From NCBI GenBank assembly GCA_038251315.1, contig JBBSBK010000054.1, positions 1-22,868 of the forward strand: 22,868 nucleotides of DNA, written 5' to 3'. The notes under the pieces were generated by a model. The model did no database searches and was not told where the DNA came from. It saw nothing but the letters and a program-made list of their open reading frames with translations. Made by a program: the position numbers and the translations under genes. This document shows, one piece after another, positions 7,786-16,452 of the stretch. Source of the DNA: JBBKXP01 sp038251315. GTDB taxonomy: Bacteria > Pseudomonadota > Alphaproteobacteria > Rhodobacterales > Rhodobacteraceae. Within the stretch, counting starts at the first letter, position 1. Every line of letters starts with the position of its first letter.

Positions 7786-8919
7786 TCAGATCAGCAACGC
7801 CTGCGCCTGATCCGGAGAAAGCGCCGCAGGCCGTTCGCAGGTCGTGGTCATCTCGACCCATTCCCGATTGTCGCCCGAAGCCAGAATCGACGTCATCACA
7901 TCGACGACATGCACGGCAAGGTCGATATTGCAGCGGTGCTCCCGCCCTTCGGCGATCGCCGTCGCCATGTCGGCCAGACCGGCGCAACGGTAATTCGCGC
8001 GCTCTGCCCCGGCACCGTCTTTGGCGTTGGGCCGCCCGAATGGATGATCCCAGCCGGGCAGCTCCGCCATCACATCGTCGCTGCCGGTCATTTGCACGGC
8101 ACCGCCGAAAAAGTTCGGGTCGGGAACATAAAGCGTGCCCTCGGCACCGTAGATCTCCATATTCTGATGCTGGTGCTTCCAGATGTCCCAACTGGCGCCG
8201 AGGGTCACGATCACGCCGTTGGCAAACTCGAGCAACGCATGGATGTTGGTCGCGGTATCGACGGGCACCACCTGCCCGGTGCGTGCCCCGTTGGCGATGG
8301 TGCGTTCGGGAAACGTCAGTGCCGTCATCGCGCTGACCGCACTGACCGGGCCGATCAGCTGGATCAGGTTGGTGATGTAGTAGGGTCCCATGTCAAGGAT
8401 CGGCCCACCGCCCGGTTGGTAAAAGAAATCGGGGTTCGGGTGCCAATGCTCCATCCCGTGCCCCATGATGTGACAGGTGCCGCCGATCACCCGACCGATC
8501 TTGCCCGCGTCGATCGCAGCGCGCGCCAGTTGGTGCGCCCCGCCCATGAAGGTGTCAGGGGCCGACCCGATGCGCAGTCCCTTCGCATCGGCCAGATCGC
8601 GGAGCGCGCGGCCCTCGTCCAGCGACAGGACCAGCGGTTTTTCCGAATAGGCGTGCTTGCCGGCCTCGAGGATCCGGCGAGTCACCGCGTAATGCACTGC
8701 CGGGATCGTCAGATTGACGATCACGTCGATGTCCGATGCGGCCAACAGGTCGGCGACTGTTTCCGCGCGCACCCCGTATTCCGTCGCCCGCGCCTGCGCC
8801 GCCTCCATGTTGATGTCCGACACTGCCCGCAGTGCGAGCGATTTGAAGAGCGGCGCGAACGTCAGGTAGGTGGTCGAAATATTGCCGCAGCCGATAATGC
8901 CGACGCCAAGTTTGGTCAT
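7786..8919 (-). CDS. Gfo/Idh/MocA-family NAD(P)-dependent oxidoreductase
   Basis: A 377-residue protein, last gene of the sugar operon. The N-terminal Rossmann motif is GIIGCGNIS at 7-15, the catalytic lysine motif E93-K94-P95 (YSEKPLVL), and the C-terminal catalytic segment GGGPILDMGPYY around Asp176; Tyr180 stands where many members have His (DxGxH). The family oxidises or reduces hydroxyls on sugars and cyclitols, including 3-oxidation of glycosides. The gene starts 12 bp after the TIM-barrel isomerase gene. The pairing with a xylose-isomerase-like partner and a glycosidase suggests action on the imported mannoside or its product; the exact substrate cannot be read from sequence. Confidence 0.88.
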   Translation of the reverse strand: MTKLGVGIIGCGNISTTYLTFAPLFKSLALRAVSDINMEAAQARATEYGVRAETVADLLAASDIDVIVNLTIPAVHYAVTRRILEAGKHAYSEKPLVLSLDEGRALRDLADAKGLRIGSAPDTFMGGAHQLARAAIDAGKIGRVIGGTCHIMGHGMEHWHPNPDFFYQPGGGPILDMGPYYITNLIQLIGPVSAVSAMTALTFPERTIANGARTGQVVPVDTATNIHALLEFANGVIVTLGASWDIWKHQHQNMEIYGAEGTLYVPDPNFFGGAVQMTGSDDVMAELPGWDHPFGRPNAKDGAGAERANYRCAGLADMATAIAEGREHRCNIDLAVHVVDVMTSILASGDNREWVEMTTTCERPAALSPDQAQALLI

Positions 8920-8931
8920 GATCGCAGCCTC

Positions 8932-9678
8932 CTAAAGCGCCTTGAGGGTCGCCAGCGACCGGGTGGCAAAGCGTTTGTGATCCTTGGGGTTGTCGTGTTC
9001 GACGACCATCCGCGTGACCCCCGCCGCGTCCAGCGCCGCCTTGATCGGGGGCCAGTCGATGATGCCGTGGCCGACATCGGCCCAACCGTCCTCGTCGGTC
9101 GCTGTGCCGTCCGGCGCGATATCCTTGACGTGGGCGGCGACGATGCGGCCGCTGTATTTCTTGATCCATGCGACAGGGTCATGCCCGGCGACGGCGACCC
9201 ATCCCAGATCCAGTTCCAGCATCAGATCGGGGCTGGCCTGCGCAATCAGGTCAAGCGGCAGGTCGGCCCCGCCCAACGGATCGAATTCAAACGCATGATT
9301 GTGCCAGCCAAAGGCGAATCCGGCGTCTTGCACCGGCTTGCCTGCCTGCGCCAGCCGCGCCCCGAAAGCCTCCCAACCGGCGGCATCGGCGGGCCGGACC
9401 TCGGCCACGATATGGGGGACGATCACCGCCTCCATCCCGAGGGTGCGGGCGACTTCGATCGCGCGCTGCGGATTGTCCTCTAACATGTCCAGCCCGAAGT
9501 GCCCCGTCGTCATCCGCAACCCGATCGCGTCAAGGGCGGCCTTCAACAGTGACAGATCGTCATAAAGCCCGCCGTAACCTTCGACCTCGGCATATCCGAC
9601 GGCGGCGAGCATTTCGAGGGTATCCACCAGCGGCGGAAACTTGCGCGAACAGTAAAGTTGGTAGGAGATTGCGGTCAT
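8932..9678 (-). CDS. Sugar phosphate isomerase/epimerase family (xylose-isomerase-like TIM barrel)
   Basis: A 248-residue AP-endonuclease-2/xylose-isomerase-like barrel. Probable divalent-metal ligands lie in GWHNHAFEF (His126, His128), LELDLGW (Glu155, Asp157), AAHVKD (His183) and VVEHD (Glu227). Members interconvert sugars or keto-polyols; others deglycosylate 3-keto-glycosides by beta-elimination. Its neighbours are a GH2 beta-mannosidase 12 bp upstream and a Gfo/Idh dehydrogenase 12 bp downstream, so it is clearly in the operon. Partnering with a Gfo/Idh enzyme makes an oxidise-then-isomerise or oxidise-then-eliminate step plausible. No signal peptide: cytoplasmic. Confidence 0.85.
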   Translation of the reverse strand: MTAISYQLYCSRKFPPLVDTLEMLAAVGYAEVEGYGGLYDDLSLLKAALDAIGLRMTTGHFGLDMLEDNPQRAIEVARTLGMEAVIVPHIVAEVRPADAAGWEAFGARLAQAGKPVQDAGFAFGWHNHAFEFDPLGGADLPLDLIAQASPDLMLELDLGWVAVAGHDPVAWIKKYSGRIVAAHVKDIAPDGTATDEDGWADVGHGIIDWPPIKAALDAAGVTRMVVEHDNPKDHKRFATRSLATLKAL

Positions 9679-9690
9679 CGGATGGTCCTT

Positions 9691-12090
9691 TCAGAAATGG
9701 CGGGCAGTGGTGGCCGAGTAGAGGTCGCGCAGCACGAAGGCAGGCGTCGCCCCGGCATTTTCGGGCGCAAAGGTGATCGTCGCCGGGAACCCCGGAAAGA
9801 CGTGAAAGGCGTTGTTGCTGAACCGCCCCGGCACGTCGGATTCGATTGCGACAAAGTGCGCCAGCGCATCGGCGCTGACCGTCAGCGTCCACAGTCCATC
9901 GGCCTGCGTGACCGTGTGAGCCAGGTTCGTTGCCAACAAGTCGTAAGACTTGTAGGGGCGCGGCGCGAACACGTCGCCGCCCGTGCTGCCGTCCGATCCG
10001 GTCCAGACGATCGCCAGCATCTCGTCGGGCGCAAGATTTGCCATCGGCAAGCCCAGCAAGTCGATAGCGGTGCCCCCGACCAGTCCGCCGCCTTGCCCCA
10101 ACCTCCGCGTCTTGCCCGCCATGTCCACCGCCATTGCGCTGACCTTCATTTCCACTGCGCCTTGCGTATCGTTGATCCCGCGCAACACGAGAACATCGCC
10201 CAGTGGCACGACGCTGACAGTCACCGGGGCAAAGAAATGCCGGGCCATGTGGTGCAGCAGTTTCCAGTTGCCGCCGTGGTCGAGCGAGGCCCAGGAACAT
10301 ACCGGCCAGGTATCGTTCAACTGCCAGATCAGCGTGCCCATGCAATGCGGCCGCAAGCTGCGCCAGTGGGTGACGGCGGTCTTGATCGCCAGCCCCTGCT
10401 GCACCTGGCTCAGATAGACGAAATCGTCGAACCGTTCCGGCCAGCGAAAATAGCGGAACATGGTTTCGGCGATCCGGGCATTGCCTCCGTCGTTTTTTTG
10501 GTGGCTTTCCAGCACCGGGGCGGCGATGTTCATGTCGTCCGGCCCGGCGAATTTGCGCACCACCGACAGTGACGGATAGCTTTGAAACCCGAATTCGGAA
10601 CAGAACCGCGGTGACACGTCGCGGTAGTGGTGGAAATCCCGGCCCTCGTGCCACACCGACCAGAAATGCATGTCGCCCGACCCGTCGTCGTGCCACGCAT
10701 CGCCGAACGACATTGGCCCCGGCGTCGGGCTGGAGGGCCACCAGATCGCAACCGGGTCGGTTTCGCGCAGTGCGTCCTCGATACAGCGGTTCAGCCGGTC
10801 GTAATTCACCAGATAGCGGTCGCGGTCCTTGCGCGTCACGTCATACCAGACCAGCGCCCCGACCAGTTCGTTGTCGCCGCACCAGACCGCGATGCAGGCG
10901 TGGTGGTGCATCCGGGCGACATTGTCACGCACCTCGGCGGCGACTTCAGTCAGATAATCGGGGGTCGAGGGGTAGATGTTGCAGGCGAACATGAAATCCT
11001 GCCAGACGAGCAGACCCATGTCGTCGCATAGGTCGTAGAACCACGTTGGCTCGTACCGCCCGCCGCCCCAGATTCGGATCATGTTCATGTTCGCATCGAC
11101 GGCCGATTGCAGCAGCGCGCGGGTCTTTTCGCGGGTGATCCGGCCCGCCAGCGCGTCGGCAGGAATCCAGTTGGCGCCCCGGGCGAATGTGTCGTGCCCG
11201 TTGACGCGGAATTTGAAACCGAGGCCGGCCGCGTCTTTTTCGGTGACAAGCTCCATCCGCCGAAGCCCGATCCGGCGGGTTTCCGTCGCGGTGCCAACGG
11301 TCACCGTCAGGTCGTGCAACGGTTGATCGCCGAGGCCCACCGGCCACCAAAGCGCAGGCTTGTCCACCTTGATCGCCACCTCCGCCCGACCGTTTGCGAT
11401 GCGCGCAACCGCGCGGGTATCACCGAATGCTACTTCGGCCTCGTGGCCATCTGCATCAGTCGCGTGGACCATCACGCGCAGGATCACAGCCGTGTCGCCA
11501 TGCTCCTGCACGACGGCGAGCCGGTCGATCCGCGCCGCGCCTGTGGGTTCCAGCCGGATGTCACCATAAAGGCCGAACGGGGCCAGCGCGATGTTCCAGT
11601 CCCAGCCGAAATCGCAGGCCGGTTTGCGGATCATGTTGCCATTCGGGATCGGACAGTTCCTGGAATTGGGGATTGGAAAGGGTTGCGCTGCCTGCAGGGC
11701 GTCGATGGCGTCGGTGAGGGGGGGGAACACGATCTGAACCCGGTTTTCGCCTTTGGTCGCCACCCCCGTCAGGGCGGTGCGGTAACGGCGGAAAGCGTTT
11801 GCCGCGTCCAGAACCGCGACGCCGTTCCAGATGACCGTCGCCAAGGTATCCAATTCCGAAACCACCAAATCGACATCGGGATCGTCCAGCATGACGGTCC
11901 GCGTCAACGCCCATCCCCGCTGACAAATCCAGCGCAGATCGTATTCGTTGCGTCCCCAATAGGGGTCGGGGATCAGACCGGCGTCGTGCAATGCTGAAAT
12001 CGCATCGCCCGGTAGCACCATGTTGCAGGCGTAATCGTCAGAGGCATCGGTCAACGCCCAGACCCCGGCCAAATCGATGAACTCCGCCAT
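9691..12090 (-). CDS. Glycoside hydrolase family 2, beta-mannosidase type
   Basis: A 799-residue enzyme with the GH2 mannosidase layout: jelly-roll sugar-binding domain (about 1-185, containing KPACDFGWDWN), Ig-like domain (about 190-285), catalytic TIM barrel from about 286 (NGHDTFARGANWIPAD, MNMIRIWGGGRYE), and C-terminal beta domains. The acid/base is Glu408 in AVWCGDNEL (family form WCGNNE), the nucleophile Glu499 in FCSEFGFQS. It releases mannose from the non-reducing end of beta-mannosides or manno-oligosaccharides. There is no signal peptide, so hydrolysis is cytoplasmic after uptake by the neighbouring ABC importer. Its start lies 2 bp after the ATPase stop, implying tight coupling. 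Closely related GH2 exo-glycosidases (beta-galactosidase, glucosaminidase) are less likely because of the WCG-x-NE and GFQS signatures. Confidence 0.9.
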   Translation of the reverse strand: MAEFIDLAGVWALTDASDDYACNMVLPGDAISALHDAGLIPDPYWGRNEYDLRWICQRGWALTRTVMLDDPDVDLVVSELDTLATVIWNGVAVLDAANAFRRYRTALTGVATKGENRVQIVFPPLTDAIDALQAAQPFPIPNSRNCPIPNGNMIRKPACDFGWDWNIALAPFGLYGDIRLEPTGAARIDRLAVVQEHGDTAVILRVMVHATDADGHEAEVAFGDTRAVARIANGRAEVAIKVDKPALWWPVGLGDQPLHDLTVTVGTATETRRIGLRRMELVTEKDAAGLGFKFRVNGHDTFARGANWIPADALAGRITREKTRALLQSAVDANMNMIRIWGGGRYEPTWFYDLCDDMGLLVWQDFMFACNIYPSTPDYLTEVAAEVRDNVARMHHHACIAVWCGDNELVGALVWYDVTRKDRDRYLVNYDRLNRCIEDALRETDPVAIWWPSSPTPGPMSFGDAWHDDGSGDMHFWSVWHEGRDFHHYRDVSPRFCSEFGFQSYPSLSVVRKFAGPDDMNIAAPVLESHQKNDGGNARIAETMFRYFRWPERFDDFVYLSQVQQGLAIKTAVTHWRSLRPHCMGTLIWQLNDTWPVCSWASLDHGGNWKLLHHMARHFFAPVTVSVVPLGDVLVLRGINDTQGAVEMKVSAMAVDMAGKTRRLGQGGGLVGGTAIDLLGLPMANLAPDEMLAIVWTGSDGSTGGDVFAPRPYKSYDLLATNLAHTVTQADGLWTLTVSADALAHFVAIESDVPGRFSNNAFHVFPGFPATITFAPENAGATPAFVLRDLYSATTARHF

Positions 12091-12092
12091 GA

Positions 12093-13172
12093 TTACACCC
12101 GTGCCTCGGTCTGCGTATCGAACAGGGACGCGCGGGCCGGGTCGATACCGATGGTCAAGGGATCGCGATTGCGCACCCGCGCCTGTCCGTCCATGCGGAT
12201 GCGGAACGGCTGCCCCGCCAGCGTCGCCCAGACCAGCGTATCCGACCCCATCGGTTCGACCAGATCGACCGTGACCCCGGCCTGTACCGGGGCGTTGCCG
12301 ACCAGTTCCCCGGTGACGATGTGTTCGGGGCGGATGCCGATCGTCGCGGGCCGGTCGGCAGTTTGCGGCGCGGCAAAGGCGTAGCCGGTCAGCGGCAGAC
12401 GCAGGTCGCCCTTGTGAAACACGCCTTTTTCCAAATGGCCTTGGATGAAATTCATCGACGGCGAGCCGATGAAATCGGCGACATAGAGGTTCTGCGGCAG
12501 GTTATAGATTTCATCAGGGGTGCCCAACTGCATGATGTGGCCGCCCTTCATGATTGCAATCCGGTCGGCCAGCGTCATCGCCTCGATCTGGTCATGGGTG
12601 ACGTAGATCATGGTATTTTGCAGTTGTTCGTGCAGGCGCTTGATCTCGACCCGCAGGTCCGCGCGCAGTTTCGCGTCAAGATTGGAGAGTGGTTCATCAA
12701 ACAGGAACACATCAACGTCGCGCACCAAGGCCCTTCCGATGGCGACGCGCTGGCGTTGGCCACCGGACAAGGCGCCGGGTTTGCGTTGCAACAGCGGTGC
12801 GATTTGCAACATCTCTGCGGCGCGGGCAATTCGTTTGGCGATCTCGGCCTTGGGCACGCGGGCGTTTTTCAGGCCAAAGGCAAGGTTCCCCTCGACCGTC
12901 ATTTGCGGATAGAGTGCATAGCTTTGAAACACCATGCCGATGCCGCGTTTGCTGGGTTCTTCCCAGGTCACGTTCTGGCCCTTGATCCAGATCTGCCCAT
13001 CGGTGGGTTCCAGCAGTCCGGCGATGCAGTTCAGCAGCGTGGATTTGCCGCAACCGGACGATCCGAGCAGAACCAGAAACTCGCCCTCGCCGATGTCCAG
13101 ATTGAGGTTGCGCAGCACCTTGATCGCGCCGAACGACAGGTCGAGGTTCTTGATCTGGACGGAGTGGGTCAT
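12093..13172 (-). CDS. Sugar ABC importer ATP-binding subunit (MalK/UgpC type)
   Basis: A 359-residue ATPase. Walker A GSSGCGKST at 37-45; ABC signature LSGGQRQR at 135-142; Walker B FLFDEP at 156-161 followed by the D-loop SNLDA; H-loop His193 (YVTHD). A C-terminal TOBE/OB-like domain of about 120 residues (GIRPEH, then LVEPMGSDTLVWA) is typical of carbohydrate importers of the CUT1 class. It powers the two permeases upstream. Start ATG 13172, four bases beyond the permease stop, has AAGGG 8 nt upstream and gives the usual MxxVQIKNL beginning; a longer frame to 13208 overlaps the permease and is unlikely. Confidence 0.93.
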   Translation of the reverse strand: MTHSVQIKNLDLSFGAIKVLRNLNLDIGEGEFLVLLGSSGCGKSTLLNCIAGLLEPTDGQIWIKGQNVTWEEPSKRGIGMVFQSYALYPQMTVEGNLAFGLKNARVPKAEIAKRIARAAEMLQIAPLLQRKPGALSGGQRQRVAIGRALVRDVDVFLFDEPLSNLDAKLRADLRVEIKRLHEQLQNTMIYVTHDQIEAMTLADRIAIMKGGHIMQLGTPDEIYNLPQNLYVADFIGSPSMNFIQGHLEKGVFHKGDLRLPLTGYAFAAPQTADRPATIGIRPEHIVTGELVGNAPVQAGVTVDLVEPMGSDTLVWATLAGQPFRIRMDGQARVRNRDPLTIGIDPARASLFDTQTEARV

Positions 13173-13176
13173 GCGG

Positions 13177-14100
13177 TCAGCCCTTGACTGCGCCGGCGGC
13201 GATGCCACGGACGAAAAGTTTGCCGGAGATGAAATAGATGGTCAGCGGGACCAGCCCGGTCAGCAACGTCGCGGCCATGTTGACGTTGTATTCCTTGACC
13301 CCCTGAACCGAGTTGACGATGTTGTTCAACTGCACCGTCATCGGGTAGATGTCGGGTTTGGTATAGATCACCCCGAACAGGAAATCGTTCCAGATACCCG
13401 TCACTTGCAGGATCATCGCGACCACGAAGATCGGCAGGGCCATTGGCAGCATGATCTGGAAAAAGATGCCCCAGAACCCGGCCCCGTCGACCCGCGCCGC
13501 CTTGAACAGCTCTTCGGGCAGAGAACTGAAATAGTTACGGAACAGCAGAGTCAGGATCGGCATTCCGAAAATAGTGTGGACGATGACCAGCCCGCCAAGG
13601 GTGCCGTAAAGCTGAAAGCCAAGGAAATCGCCAACGTTTCGCAACACCAGAACGATGGGATACAGCATCACCTGATAGGGGATGAATGCCCCGAGCATCA
13701 AGACCGCGAAAAAGAACTCGGCCCCTTTGTATTTCCAGTTGGCCAGCGCGTAGCCGTTCACGCTTGCAATGGAAATTGAAAGGATCACGGACGGGATCAG
13801 GATCCGCACCGAATTCCAGAACCCGCGCGACAGCCCGTCGCAGTTGATCCCGGTGCAAGCGGTCGACCATGCCTTGATCCAAGGTTCGATGGTGAATTCG
13901 CGGGGGACGGAAAAGATGTTGCCCGCACGGATTTCGTCCATCGTTTTCAGTGAGGTGGTGATCATCACGTAAAGCGGTAGTGCATAGTAGCAGGCGACCA
14001 CGATCAACGTGCCGTACAGGAATATGTTGGGGGCCGAAAAGCTGCGGCGCGGTTTCGGCCCGCGTGGGCCTGTCAGGCCATCAGCCACGTCTGCGCCCAC
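13177..14100 (-). CDS. Sugar ABC importer permease (MalG/CUT1 type)
   Basis: A 307-residue inner-membrane protein with six predicted helices; the first spans about 26-48. The cytoplasmic EAA loop reads EELFKAARVDGAGFW, which docks the ATPase. A periplasmic insertion with two cysteines (ACTGINCDGL) resembles permeases of glucose/mannose-type CUT1 systems. The start is GTG 14100, overlapping the upstream permease by 20 bases; GTG 14088 (8-base overlap, GGTGGG seven bases upstream) is a serious alternative. It pairs with the other permease as a heterodimer. Confidence 0.92.
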   Translation of the reverse strand: MGADVADGLTGPRGPKPRRSFSAPNIFLYGTLIVVACYYALPLYVMITTSLKTMDEIRAGNIFSVPREFTIEPWIKAWSTACTGINCDGLSRGFWNSVRILIPSVILSISIASVNGYALANWKYKGAEFFFAVLMLGAFIPYQVMLYPIVLVLRNVGDFLGFQLYGTLGGLVIVHTIFGMPILTLLFRNYFSSLPEELFKAARVDGAGFWGIFFQIMLPMALPIFVVAMILQVTGIWNDFLFGVIYTKPDIYPMTVQLNNIVNSVQGVKEYNVNMAATLLTGLVPLTIYFISGKLFVRGIAAGAVKG

Positions 14101-15007
14101 CGAATTCGAAAAAGGCCCAGGGAATCACGACGATCGCCACTGCAAGCAGCATCATCGTCGACGCGGCAAAGCCTTGAGCAAGGTTCTGATCCTTGAACAT
14201 CTTGTCCATGACGTAAAGTGCCGGCATCTGCGACGCAATCCCCGGCCCGCCCGAGGTCTGCGCGACGATCAGGTCGTAAACCTTGACAATTCCCGCCCCG
14301 ATGATGACCACCGCTGTGATAAAGACCGGTCGCATCATCGGGATCACGACGATGATGTAAGTCTTCCAGACCGGAATGCCGTCCACCGCCGTCGCCTTCC
14401 AGATATCCTCGTCGATGCCGCGGATGCCCGCCAGCATCAGGCACATGACAAGGCCGGTGCCCTGCCAGAGTGCCGCAATGAGGATGCCGAAAATGACGAT
14501 CTGATCGTTGTAGAGCGGATCGAAGGTGAAGCTTTCCCAGCCCAGATCGCGCACGACCTTCTGAATGCCGAAATTGGGATTGAGGATCCATTGCCAGACA
14601 AGGCCCGTCACGATGAAGGACAGTGCGAAGGGGTAAAGAATGATCGTGCGGAACGTGTTCTCGAACCGGATCTTGCGATCGAGCAGCGCCGCGAGGGTGA
14701 AACCGATGACGAGCGAGAAGACCATTGAGCAAACCCCGAAGATCGCGAGGTTGCTGATCGACTTGACCCAGCGGTTGGTGCCCCAAAGCCGTTCGTATTG
14801 CGCCAGCCCGTCGAAATTGAGGCGCGGCAGCAGGCGGGAATCGGTAAAGGAATAGGTGACCGTCCAAAGGGTGCAGCCGATGAAGATGACCAGAACCGTC
14901 GCCACCATCGGCACCGACGCCGCCTTGGCCGTCAGGTTGCGAAACATGCCGAACCGGCGTTTGACTCGCCGTCCCGGCGCGGGCGTGCCGCGATCCGCCA
15001 CTGTCAT
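14081..15007 (-). CDS. Sugar ABC importer permease (MalF/CUT1 type)
   Basis: A 308-residue inner-membrane subunit. After a short basic cytoplasmic N-terminus, helices follow from about residue 33; the EAA loop is EDIWKATAVDGIPVWKTY near residues 210-227. It is the first permease gene and is separated from the binding-protein gene by 64 bp with a strong hairpin. ATG 15007 is chosen over 15049 because AGGAGAGG lies just upstream. The substrate is presumably a mannoside-type saccharide by context. Confidence 0.92.
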   Translation of the reverse strand: MTVADRGTPAPGRRVKRRFGMFRNLTAKAASVPMVATVLVIFIGCTLWTVTYSFTDSRLLPRLNFDGLAQYERLWGTNRWVKSISNLAIFGVCSMVFSLVIGFTLAALLDRKIRFENTFRTIILYPFALSFIVTGLVWQWILNPNFGIQKVVRDLGWESFTFDPLYNDQIVIFGILIAALWQGTGLVMCLMLAGIRGIDEDIWKATAVDGIPVWKTYIIVVIPMMRPVFITAVVIIGAGIVKVYDLIVAQTSGGPGIASQMPALYVMDKMFKDQNLAQGFAASTMMLLAVAIVVIPWAFFEFGGRRRG

Positions 15008-15037
15008 GTGGTCCTCTCCTGTCGGACGCAGGGTGAC

Positions 15038-15058
15038 GGGCCCGGCCATGCCGGGCCC
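15038..15058. promoter_or_regulatory. Strong intercistronic hairpin between binding-protein and permease genes
   Basis: GGGCCCGGC (15038-15046) and GCCGGGCCC (15050-15058) pair perfectly around a 3-nt loop. No T tract follows on the minus strand, so this is better read as an RNA-stabilising or attenuating element than as a full terminator. It would allow the binding protein to be made in excess over the membrane subunits, as is typical for such operons. Confidence 0.6.
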
Positions 15059-15071
15059 CAGCGTGCGGTGG

Positions 15072-16301
15072 TCAGTCCGCGTTGGCGATGATGTCGGCGT
15101 ATTGGGCCTGCGCTTCGGCTGCCGTCATGCTGTCCGAGTTCCAGAATTCGACCATCAGGTCTTCGATCTGGCCGGTGGTGTCGGGGGTCAGCGTCTGGTT
15201 GCCGTCCGGCAGGATATTTCCCGACGCAAGAATTGCGAGACCTTTCTGCATGCAGTCGTTGGCTGCAGACATGTCGATGTCGCCGCGTACCGGCAGCGAT
15301 CCCTTGGCAAGGTTGAACGACACCTGCACCTCGGGGGTCAGCAAAAGTGCCGCAAGCCGTTTCTGCGCCGCAGTGATTTCGGGATCCTTGTTCAGCGGGA
15401 AGTAAAATGAATCGCCCCCCGTCGAGATGATCTCGTTCACGCCAAGGCCGGGCAGACATTCGTAGTCGGTGCCTGCGACCTGATGCGCCACCTGGAATTC
15501 GCCCTGCGCCCAGTCACCCATGATCTGACCGCCCGCTTCGCCGGTGATGACGAGGTTGGTGGCCTGATTCCAGTCCTGCACGTTCGAGTTCTTTGCCATC
15601 GCGCGGGCATTCACCGCAGCCTCGAACACCTTGGACATTTCCGGGCCGCCCGCCACTTCGGCGTTCTTGTCGATGTTCACGGCGCGCCAGATGTCCGGTC
15701 CGGCGATGGCCACGGCCATCACGCCGAAAGCCCCGGAAGATTGCCACGATTGCTGACCCATCGCGAGCGGGATTTTGCCGGCCGCTTCCAGCGCGGGAGC
15801 GGCGGCGACGAATTCGTCCCAGTTGGTCGGCATCGGCACGCCCGCGTCGTCGAACGCCATGTGGCTAAGCCAGAGCCATTGCCAGGAATGGATGTTGACG
15901 GGGATGCAATAGACCTTGCCCTCGTAGGTGCAGCTATCAAGCAGCGAGGTCGGGTTGATGACGTCCTTCCAATGACCAGCCTCGGCCACATCGGTGATGT
16001 CGAGCATGAGGCCGGCCTGAATCAGTTCTTCGGCCTGCCGCCCGGTGTTGAGCTGGGTCGCCCCCATCGGGTCGCCGCCAAGGATGCGGCTGATAATGAT
16101 CGGGCGCGCGGTGCCGCCGGATCCGGCGATTGCGCCATCAACCCAGGTGTCGCCCGACGCATCGAACGCCTCGGCCATCTTTGCGACGGCGGCAGCCTCG
16201 CCACCCGATGTCCACCAATGGGTAACTTCAAGTTCGGTCGCGCCGACGCTGGTTGCGCCGACGATAGCCGTCGCAGCCAGCAGTTTTGCTGTGAGTTTCA
16301 C
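15072..16301 (-). CDS. Sugar ABC importer substrate-binding protein (family 1)
   Basis: A 409-residue periplasmic protein. Signal peptide residues 1-21 (KLTAKLLAATAIVGATSVGA) are cut before TELEVTHWW. The mature chain starts with a strand followed by WWTSGGEAAAV, typical of glucose/mannose-type CUT1 binding proteins, and continues with PVNIHSWQWLW and GDWAQGEF, aromatic segments of the sugar site. Two cysteines in LDSCTYEGKVYC are close enough to form a disulfide. The start codon is GTG with GGGAGGA at good spacing. First gene of the operon, directly behind the LacI-controlled promoter. The actual ligand is inferred from the downstream beta-mannosidase. Confidence 0.92.
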   Translation of the reverse strand: MKLTAKLLAATAIVGATSVGATELEVTHWWTSGGEAAAVAKMAEAFDASGDTWVDGAIAGSGGTARPIIISRILGGDPMGATQLNTGRQAEELIQAGLMLDITDVAEAGHWKDVINPTSLLDSCTYEGKVYCIPVNIHSWQWLWLSHMAFDDAGVPMPTNWDEFVAAAPALEAAGKIPLAMGQQSWQSSGAFGVMAVAIAGPDIWRAVNIDKNAEVAGGPEMSKVFEAAVNARAMAKNSNVQDWNQATNLVITGEAGGQIMGDWAQGEFQVAHQVAGTDYECLPGLGVNEIISTGGDSFYFPLNKDPEITAAQKRLAALLLTPEVQVSFNLAKGSLPVRGDIDMSAANDCMQKGLAILASGNILPDGNQTLTPDTTGQIEDLMVEFWNSDSMTAAEAQAQYADIIANAD

Positions 16302-16319
16302 GATTCGCTCCTCCCTGGT

Positions 16320-16335
16320 TCTAAATCGTTGTAGA
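16320..16335. promoter_or_regulatory. LacI-family operator, promoter-distal copy
   Basis: TCTAAATCGTTGTAGA is a partial palindrome centred on CG (12 of 16 symmetric), the usual form of LacI-family sites. It matches the second site (16340-16355) in the pattern TCTAnATCGTTnTAGA. It sits just downstream of the predicted transcription start of the transporter operon, 19 bp before its GTG start codon. Confidence 0.7.
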
Positions 16336-16339
16336 AAAA

Positions 16340-16355
16340 TCTATATCGTTTTAGA
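16340..16355. promoter_or_regulatory. LacI-family operator overlapping the operon -10 region
   Basis: TCTATATCGTTTTAGA, again CG-centred and 12 of 16 symmetric. Its centre is 20 bp from that of the other site, close to two helical turns, so two dimers could bind the same face. It overlaps the minus-strand -10 box (16340-16345), as expected for a repressor site. Confidence 0.7.
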
Positions 16356-16367
16356 ATTGCCTTGCAA
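16340..16367 (-). promoter_or_regulatory. Predicted promoter of the mannoside transport operon
   Basis: On the minus strand TTGCAA (16367-16362) and TATAGA (16345-16340) are spaced by 16 bp. Transcription would start near 16333, inside the first LacI operator, so repressor binding would block both polymerase binding and escape. Confidence 0.5.
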
Positions 16368-16452
16368 GCAATTTTGAATCGCCGTTCTGTGGTTGTCGCG
16401 GCGTGTTGAAACCGATGGGAAAGTGTGACCGAGGGTGGCCCGCAAGGACGAC

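Noticed and set aside
7909..9483. Long plus-strand open frame (over 500 codons) opposite the Gfo/Idh and isomerase genes
   Set aside because: Shadow frame typical of GC-rich coding DNA: arginine/histidine-rich, low-complexity translation, while the minus strand encodes two clear enzymes.
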